Assembly (NCBI GenBank): GCA_963776735.1
Contig: CAVZNV010000017.1
Coordinates: 132,323-196,322, forward strand
DNA: 64,000 bases
Reading direction: 5' to 3'
Origin: PALSA-612 sp963776735
GTDB taxonomy: Bacteria; Actinomycetota; Thermoleophilia; Gaiellales; Gaiellaceae
The position numbers and the translations under genes are program-made. This document shows positions 59,566 through 64,000 of the stretch, in pieces (position 1 is the stretch's first letter; each line of letters begins with the position of its first letter). The notes under the pieces are model-generated. The model did no database searches, was not told the DNA's origin, and was given only the letters and a program-made list of their open reading frames with translations.

Positions 59566-60395
59566 TTCGCGGCTCCTCCACGCGGCGACGGCGAGACGAG
59601 GCCCTTGCGCGCCTCGGACTCGTGCTCGTCCTCCTCGAGCCACGGCGCGCCTGCGGCGGTCTTCGACCACGGCGGCGAGGTGACCCCGAGGCGGATCACG
59701 AGGTAGAGGTGCAGCCCGATCAGCGCGAAGATCGCGCCCGGGAGGATCAGCATGTGGATCGAGTAGAACCGGGCGAGCGTGTCAGGCCCGATCTCCGACC
59801 CTCCACGTAAGACGTACGACAGGAAGGGCCCGACGATCGGCCCCGTTCCGTTCAGGTTGATTCCAACGACGGTGGCCCAGTAGGCCGTCTGGTCCCAGGG
59901 CAGCAGGTAGCCCGTGAAGCCCTCGAGCATGCCCATCAGCAGAAGCAGCACGCCGATGATCCAGTTCAGCTCGCGCGGGTACTTGTACGCGCCGAAGAGG
60001 AAGACGCGGGCCATGTGGAAGAACATCAGGATGATGAACAGCGACGCTCCCCAGCGGTGCATGCCGCGGACGAGCCAGCCGAGCGTCACGTCGTTGGTGA
60101 TGTGCCTGATCGAGTCCCATGCGACCGGGGTGCCGGTGGCCGGGTTGATGGTCGGGTCCGGCTTGTAGTACATGGCCAGGATCACGCCGGTGATCGCCTG
60201 GACGAGGAAGGCGGTCAGGGTCGCCGAACCGAGCGTCTGGAACCAGTTGATGTCACCCGGGACCTTGCGGAAGAGGAAGTACTTGACGCCGCCGACGAGG
60301 CCGGAGCGCTCCTCGAGCCAGTCGAGCGGGTACAGCGCAGCGGCGGTCGCCTTCTGCGTCTTCGTCTGCTTCCGGGGTTTCGACGCGACGGCCAT
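59562..60395 (-). CDS. qcrB: Menaquinol:cytochrome c reductase, cytochrome b subunit
   Basis: The 277-residue cytochrome b6-type protein has four helices and two pairs of heme histidines: H113 and H127, H214 and H229 (RGMHRWGASLF, FFHMARVF, FYSIHMLIL, LIGLHLYLVIR). The 14-residue spacing in the second pair is the b6-type signature. Quinol oxidation takes place between it and subunit IV. The start ATG 60395 directly follows the Rieske gene stop. The protein has an N-terminal basic extension of about 20 residues. Confidence 0.95.
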   Translation of the reverse strand: MAVASKPRKQTKTQKATAAALYPLDWLEERSGLVGGVKYFLFRKVPGDINWFQTLGSATLTAFLVQAITGVILAMYYKPDPTINPATGTPVAWDSIRHITNDVTLGWLVRGMHRWGASLFIILMFFHMARVFLFGAYKYPRELNWIIGVLLLLMGMLEGFTGYLLPWDQTAYWATVVGINLNGTGPIVGPFLSYVLRGGSEIGPDTLARFYSIHMLILPGAIFALIGLHLYLVIRLGVTSPPWSKTAAGAPWLEEDEHESEARKGLVSPSPRGGAAK

Positions 60396-61319
60396 CTAGG
60401 AGGGCGGCGTGAGCGGGTAGAGGATCTGCTCGAGCCCATCGACGTGCTGGCCCGGCCCGTAGAGGTCGTACTTGTGGATCTGCGCGTTGGCGCCCGAGCC
60501 CGTCACCTCGCCGACGCTGTAGTTCTTGCCCAGGATCAGGTGGCCGTTCTTGATCGAGAACTCGTAGCGGTCGAGGGCGCGCACCGGCGGCCCCGCGATG
60601 CGGTTGCCCTCGGTGTCGTAGGCGCCGCCGTGGCACGGGCAGCTGAAGCCGGAGACCGCGAGCACCTCCTGCGTCGTGACCTGCTCGCCCGGCGTGGTCG
60701 TGATCGTCTTGGGCTTGCCGTTGACGAGCCCGAGCGGCTGGACCGGGCAGCCGAGGTGCGCGCAGCGGTTCGAGATGATCGTGAAGCTGGGCGACTTCCC
60801 GAGCAGGCCGTTGTAGCGGATGTACGCCGTACGCCTCGTGACCTGACCCTCGGAGGGCACGAGGACGAAGGTCGTGATCTTCCACTGGTTCTCGGGCCAC
60901 TGGCTGATCGGGCCGAGGTCGACCGGCTTCTTCGACTGCTTCAGGAACGGCGGGATGAGGGCGAGGAAGACCGGCGGAATCGTGACCAGCGCGCCGATGA
61001 CGCCGCCGAGCGCGAGCGTCGAGCCGACGAGGAAGCCCTGGCGCGAGCTGGTCGCCGGGACGGCCTCGCGCTTCTCCGCCGTGGGCGGGCCGGACGCCGG
61101 CGCAGGAGCGGCGCCCGCGGGCCGCTTGACGATCGGGTTGCCGGACAGCTCGGCGAACCAGAGGAACGCGAAGACGAGGGCGATGGCACCGCCGATCGCG
61201 ACGATCCACCAGCTGACCACGAGCCCGACGAGCAGCGCGGCGATGCCGATGGCGAGCCCGATCGGCCACACGCTCGGCCCGGGCACCTCCGGCTTGTGCT
61301 GCCCCTGCTCAGGATCCAC
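60396..61319 (-). CDS. qcrA: Menaquinol:cytochrome c reductase, Rieske iron-sulfur subunit
   Basis: The Rieske protein of the bc complex (307 residues) has the [2Fe-2S] motifs CAHLGC (186-191) and CPCHGG (227-232). Unlike most Rieske proteins it has three predicted membrane helices (about 17-38, 39-56 and 95-122), as in actinobacterial QcrA. It is made first in the operon. GTG 61319 has GGAG six bases upstream, and a clear promoter lies at 61354-61382. Confidence 0.95.
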   Translation of the reverse strand: MDPEQGQHKPEVPGPSVWPIGLAIGIAALLVGLVVSWWIVAIGGAIALVFAFLWFAELSGNPIVKRPAGAAPAPASGPPTAEKREAVPATSSRQGFLVGSTLALGGVIGALVTIPPVFLALIPPFLKQSKKPVDLGPISQWPENQWKITTFVLVPSEGQVTRRTAYIRYNGLLGKSPSFTIISNRCAHLGCPVQPLGLVNGKPKTITTTPGEQVTTQEVLAVSGFSCPCHGGAYDTEGNRIAGPPVRALDRYEFSIKNGHLILGKNYSVGEVTGSGANAQIHKYDLYGPGQHVDGLEQILYPLTPPS

Positions 61320-61353
61320 GCTGGCTCCGCCCCTCTCTCACTTTGCGGCGCCG

Positions 61354-61382
61354 ATTCAACCGACGCCGATCCCCGGTGTCAA
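61354..61382 (-). promoter_or_regulatory. Sigma-70-like promoter for the qcrABC operon
   Basis: On the minus strand TTGACA (61382-61377) is a perfect -35 element and TTGAAT (61359-61354) a -10 element matching four of six bases, with a 17-base spacer. A start site near 61347 would give a leader of about 28 bases before the GTG at 61319. It is the best promoter I found in the window. Confidence 0.6.
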
Positions 61383-61430
61383 CGACGTAACAGGTGACGC
61401 GACGGGGACTATAGACGCCGGGTGCGGCCG

Positions 61431-62873
61431 TCAGAGGGGGATGCCGTACTCGGCCCAGCGCTCGTCGACCCGCGCCTTGATCTCGGGGCTCATCTCGATC
61501 TCCTCGGGCCACTCGCGTGCGCCCTCGGGCGGGCTCTTGTGCGTGGCGTCGATGCCGAGCTTGCCGCCGTAGCACGGGATCGTCGGCGCGTGGTCGAGCT
61601 GGTCGAGCGGGCCTTCCGTGAGCATCACGTCGCGCTTCGGGTCGACGTTCGCGCAGACCCGGAAGAACACCTCGTCGTAGTCGTGCACGTTCACGTGCTC
61701 GTCGACGACGACGACCGACTTCGTCAAGCTGAGCAGGCCGAGACCCCAGATCGCGTGCATGACCTTCTGCGCGTGTCCCGGGTACGCCTTGCGGATCGAG
61801 ACGATCGCGCAGCCGTGGAACGCGCCAGAGACGGGCAGGTCGTAGTCGACGATCTCGGGGACGCTCATGCGGATCGCCGGCAGGAAGATCCGCTCGGTCG
61901 CCTTGCCGAGCCACGCGTCCTCGGCCGGCGGCTTGCCGACCACGATCGACGGATAGATCGCGTCGCGCCGCATCGTCATCGCCGTCAGGTGGAAAACCGG
62001 GAACGCCTCGGCGGGCGAGTAGTAGCCGGTGTGGTCGCCGAACGGCCCTTCGACCTCCTCGTCGCCGGTCTGGACGTAGCCCTCGAGAACGATCTCGGCG
62101 TTCGCCGGCACCTCGAGGTCGACCGTCTTCGCCTTCACGAGCTCGACCGGCTCGCCGCGCAGGAAGCCGGCGAGCATCAGCTCGTCGATGTGCTTCGGCA
62201 GCGGCGCGCTGGCCGAGTAGGCGGTCACGGGATCGAGCCCGATCGCGACGGCGACCTCGAGCCGCCCGTCGGTGGCGAGGTAGTCCATGCGCCCGTCCTT
62301 GTGAACCTGCCAGTGCATGAACGTCGAGCGGCTGTCGCGCTTCTGCATCCGGTACATGCCGACGTTGCGCGTGCCGTTCGTCGGGTCCTTCGTGATCACC
62401 GCGGGGAGCGTGATGAACGGCGCCGGGTCGCCCGGCCAGCAGCGCTGGATCGGGAGCAGGTCGAGGTCGACCGCGTCGCCCTCGAGCACGACCTCCTGCA
62501 CGAGGCCGGAGCGCACGGACTTCGGCAGCGAGTCGGCGATCGACTTCAGCTTCGCGAGCCCCTTGACCTTCTCGACGAGGCCCTGCGGCGGCTGCATCTC
62601 GATCACCGCCTGGAGCCGGGTCGCGACCTCGTCCAGGCTCTTCGCATCGAAGGCGAGGCACATGCGGCGCTCGGAGCCGAACTGGTTGATCAGCAGCGGG
62701 TGCTCGGATCCCTTCGGGTGCTCGAAGAGCAGCGCCGGCCCGCCCGCCTTGACCGTCCGGTCGACGATCTCGGTGATCTCGAGGTCCGGGTCGACCTCGG
62801 CCGAGATACGCACCAGCTCTCGCTCCCGTTCGAGCAGGGCGATCCAGTCGCGGAGATCGCGAGGTGGGGCCAT
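61431..62873 (-). CDS. UbiD-family decarboxylase
   Basis: This prenyl-FMN-dependent decarboxylase (480 residues) probably removes the carboxyl group of the naphthoate intermediate in futalosine-type menaquinone synthesis (MqnL role). Motifs include LRDWIALLERERELVRISAE, GTRNVGMYRMQKRD with the family's arginine, LPAVITKDPTNG and VEGPFGDHTGYYSPAEAFPV holding the catalytic acidic residue. It starts 15 bases from a divergent gene (62889) and ends before the promoter of the qcr operon. The UbiX partner is at 57593-58186. Confidence 0.9.
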   Translation of the reverse strand: MAPPRDLRDWIALLERERELVRISAEVDPDLEITEIVDRTVKAGGPALLFEHPKGSEHPLLINQFGSERRMCLAFDAKSLDEVATRLQAVIEMQPPQGLVEKVKGLAKLKSIADSLPKSVRSGLVQEVVLEGDAVDLDLLPIQRCWPGDPAPFITLPAVITKDPTNGTRNVGMYRMQKRDSRSTFMHWQVHKDGRMDYLATDGRLEVAVAIGLDPVTAYSASAPLPKHIDELMLAGFLRGEPVELVKAKTVDLEVPANAEIVLEGYVQTGDEEVEGPFGDHTGYYSPAEAFPVFHLTAMTMRRDAIYPSIVVGKPPAEDAWLGKATERIFLPAIRMSVPEIVDYDLPVSGAFHGCAIVSIRKAYPGHAQKVMHAIWGLGLLSLTKSVVVVDEHVNVHDYDEVFFRVCANVDPKRDVMLTEGPLDQLDHAPTIPCYGGKLGIDATHKSPPEGAREWPEEIEMSPEIKARVDERWAEYGIPL

Positions 62874-62888
62874 GGCGTGTGTGAGTCT

Positions 62889-63797
62889 ATGGCGGTCGTG
62901 CGGGTCTACGTCACCGGGGCGAGCGGGTTCATCGGCGGGCACGTCGTTCGCGAGCTGCGCAAGGCCGGGCACGAGGTCGGCGACGAGTGGATCGACCTGC
63001 TCGACCGCGAGCGGCTGCGGGCCGGCGTCGCCGGGTGCGACGCCGTCTTCCACCTCGCCGCGCTCTACTCCTACGACGCACCGGCCGCCGAGCACGAGCG
63101 CGTGAACGTCGAGGGCACGCGGGTCGTGATCGAGCTCTGCCGTGAGCTGGGTGTCGGCCGGCTCGTCCACACCTCCACGTGCGGCACGTGCGGGCCGGTT
63201 CCCGGCCGGCCGGCGACGGAGGAGGACGCACCACCCGCCTACGAGCTCGCCGTGCCGTACAAGCGGACGAAGCTCGAGGCGGAGCGGCTCGTGCTCGCCG
63301 CAGCGCGCGACGGGCTCGACGCCGTCGTCGTCAACCCGACGACCCCGGTCGGCGAGGGCGACCGCTTTCCTACCCCGACCGGGCGGATGATCGAAGGCGT
63401 TGCGGCGGGCCGCTATCGCGGCTTCGTCGACACCGGCGTGAACGTCGTCGACGTCCGCGACGTCGCGCGCGGGCACCTCCTCGCGCTCGAACGGGGCCGC
63501 GCGGGCGAGCGCTATCTGCTCGGCGGCGCCGACCTGACGTTGCGCGAGCTCTTTTGCGCGGTCGCCGACCTCGCCGGCAAGCCGCGCCCGCGCGTCCGCG
63601 TGCCCTACCGCGCCGCACAGGCGCTCGCCCGCGCAGGCGTCGCGAACGCCGAGGAGGTCGTGCTCGCACGCTTGCCCATGTACTTCTCCTGGGACAAGGC
63701 GGCGCGTGAGCTCGGATACTCGCCCGGGCCGGTGTGGCCCGCGCTTGCGCGCGCGGTCGACGACGCGCTCGACCGCAACGCGACCTTCCGCATCTGA
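62889..63797 (+). CDS. NAD-dependent epimerase/dehydratase, HpnA-like
   Basis: The 302-residue SDR protein has VYVTGASGFIGGHVVREL (NAD-binding) and the Y-x3-K pair in VPYKRTKLEAERLV. The sequence order (LVHTSTCGTCGPVPGRPATE, VVNPTTPVGEGDRFPTPTGR, then GERYLLGGADLTLRELFCAV) resembles the hopanoid-associated epimerase HpnA and dihydroflavonol reductases. Whether it acts on a hopanoid, sugar or flavonoid-like compound is not clear. No other hopanoid genes are seen. The ATG is 15 bases from the divergent ubiD-family start, with no obvious ribosome binding site. Confidence 0.82.
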   Translation: MAVVRVYVTGASGFIGGHVVRELRKAGHEVGDEWIDLLDRERLRAGVAGCDAVFHLAALYSYDAPAAEHERVNVEGTRVVIELCRELGVGRLVHTSTCGTCGPVPGRPATEEDAPPAYELAVPYKRTKLEAERLVLAAARDGLDAVVVNPTTPVGEGDRFPTPTGRMIEGVAAGRYRGFVDTGVNVVDVRDVARGHLLALERGRAGERYLLGGADLTLRELFCAVADLAGKPRPRVRVPYRAAQALARAGVANAEEVVLARLPMYFSWDKAARELGYSPGPVWPALARAVDDALDRNATFRI

Positions 63798-63859
63798 GCG
63801 ACCTCGCGGAACCGGGCCACGGTCACGGCGCTTCTTGCTCTCGCGGACGACTGATCCGG

Positions 63860-64000
63860 TCAGCCGTACCGCTCGGCGGACACGAGCACGCGGACATCCG
63901 CACGGCAGTGGGGCCGCGCGACGACGACGAAGTCCGCGTAGGTCGTCCCCGCCTCTCCCCCCGGCTCGACGACGAGGTGAAAGCTGCCCCGGCCGAGCCG
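63860..64000 (-). CDS. Unknown protein, C-terminal fragment (5' end outside window)
   Basis: A frame runs in from the right edge and ends at TGA 63860-63862. The 46 visible residues (RLGRGSFHLVVEPGGEAGTT, then YADFVVVARPHCRADVRVLV) form a beta-rich C-terminus. No family is recognised. The gene would be convergent with the epimerase. Confidence 0.45.
   Translation of the reverse strand, partial: RLGRGSFHLVVEPGGEAGTTYADFVVVARPHCRADVRVLVSAERYG

Noticed and set aside
1..64000. CRISPR arrays, prophage or insertion sequences
   Set aside because: No regularly spaced repeats, integrase, transposase or phage structural genes could be seen in any frame.

Overview
This window is GC-rich, densely coded bacterial DNA, most likely from an uncultured actinobacterium of the Thermoleophilia (Gaiellales or Solirubrobacterales type). 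That placement is an inference. It rests on the very high GC content, futalosine-type menaquinone genes, an acVLRF1-type release factor, a Rieske protein with three membrane segments, frequent GTG and TTG starts, and long runs of genes with 4-base GTGA/ATGA overlaps. I found no rRNA, tRNA, CRISPR array, insertion sequence or phage gene. No stretch longer than about 220 bases is without a gene.

Layout. 0-19 kb is a cell-surface glycan locus. It holds an ABC-2 ATPase and permease, a fused WecA/CapD-like lipid-carrier sugar-phosphate transferase, two GT-C membrane glycosyltransferases, a seven-gene overlapping glycosyltransferase operon (15096 down to 6977), two methyltransferases, a cation efflux protein and a further GT4. 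Two of the glycosyltransferases carry an apparent one-base frameshift. 18-29 kb is mixed: a VLRF1 release factor, a Dyp peroxidase, beta-propeller and ketopantoate reductase genes, a CASTOR/POLLUX-like channel, an ArsR regulator, an oligopeptide-type binding protein and an APH-family kinase.

29-40 kb is a nearly gapless minus-strand run. It covers undecaprenyl-diphosphatase, a NadB-like flavoprotein, two-subunit class I fumarase, phosphosulfolactate synthase, CysH, CysC, Sat, a TSUP transporter, an Ig-like protein, an O-antigen ligase/polymerase and a PIG-L deacetylase. 40-52 kb holds a LysR regulator, a DUF354 protein, a UvrD-type helicase, a full-length CapD dehydratase with a DegT aminotransferase (nucleotide-sugar synthesis), a DedA protein, a phosphodiester-glycosidase-like protein, an orphan DppB-type permease, a REP-like inverted-repeat element and a cupin.

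52-63 kb is a respiratory block. Rieske, cytochrome b, a subunit IV-cytochrome c fusion and an extra lipoprotein cytochrome c run straight into ubiX, menG, polyprenyl synthase, a small membrane protein, mqnA, an unusual radical SAM gene and mqnC. A ubiD-family gene lies just upstream. Together they describe menaquinone synthesis by the futalosine route, coupled to the quinol:cytochrome c reductase that uses it. The prenyltransferase (UbiA/MqnP type) and a classical MqnE are not in the window.

The strongest candidates for something new are: (1) a palindrome, GCAACACTGTGTTGC or a near-copy, found at 752, 36591 and 57307, next to an ABC transporter, before fumarase beta and inside menG; (2) a radical SAM protein with a C-x8-C-x2-C motif in the slot where mqnE would be expected; (3) the operon joining fumarase, phosphosulfolactate synthase and sulfate reduction; (4) a 52-residue secreted peptide gene with a perfect ribosome binding site.
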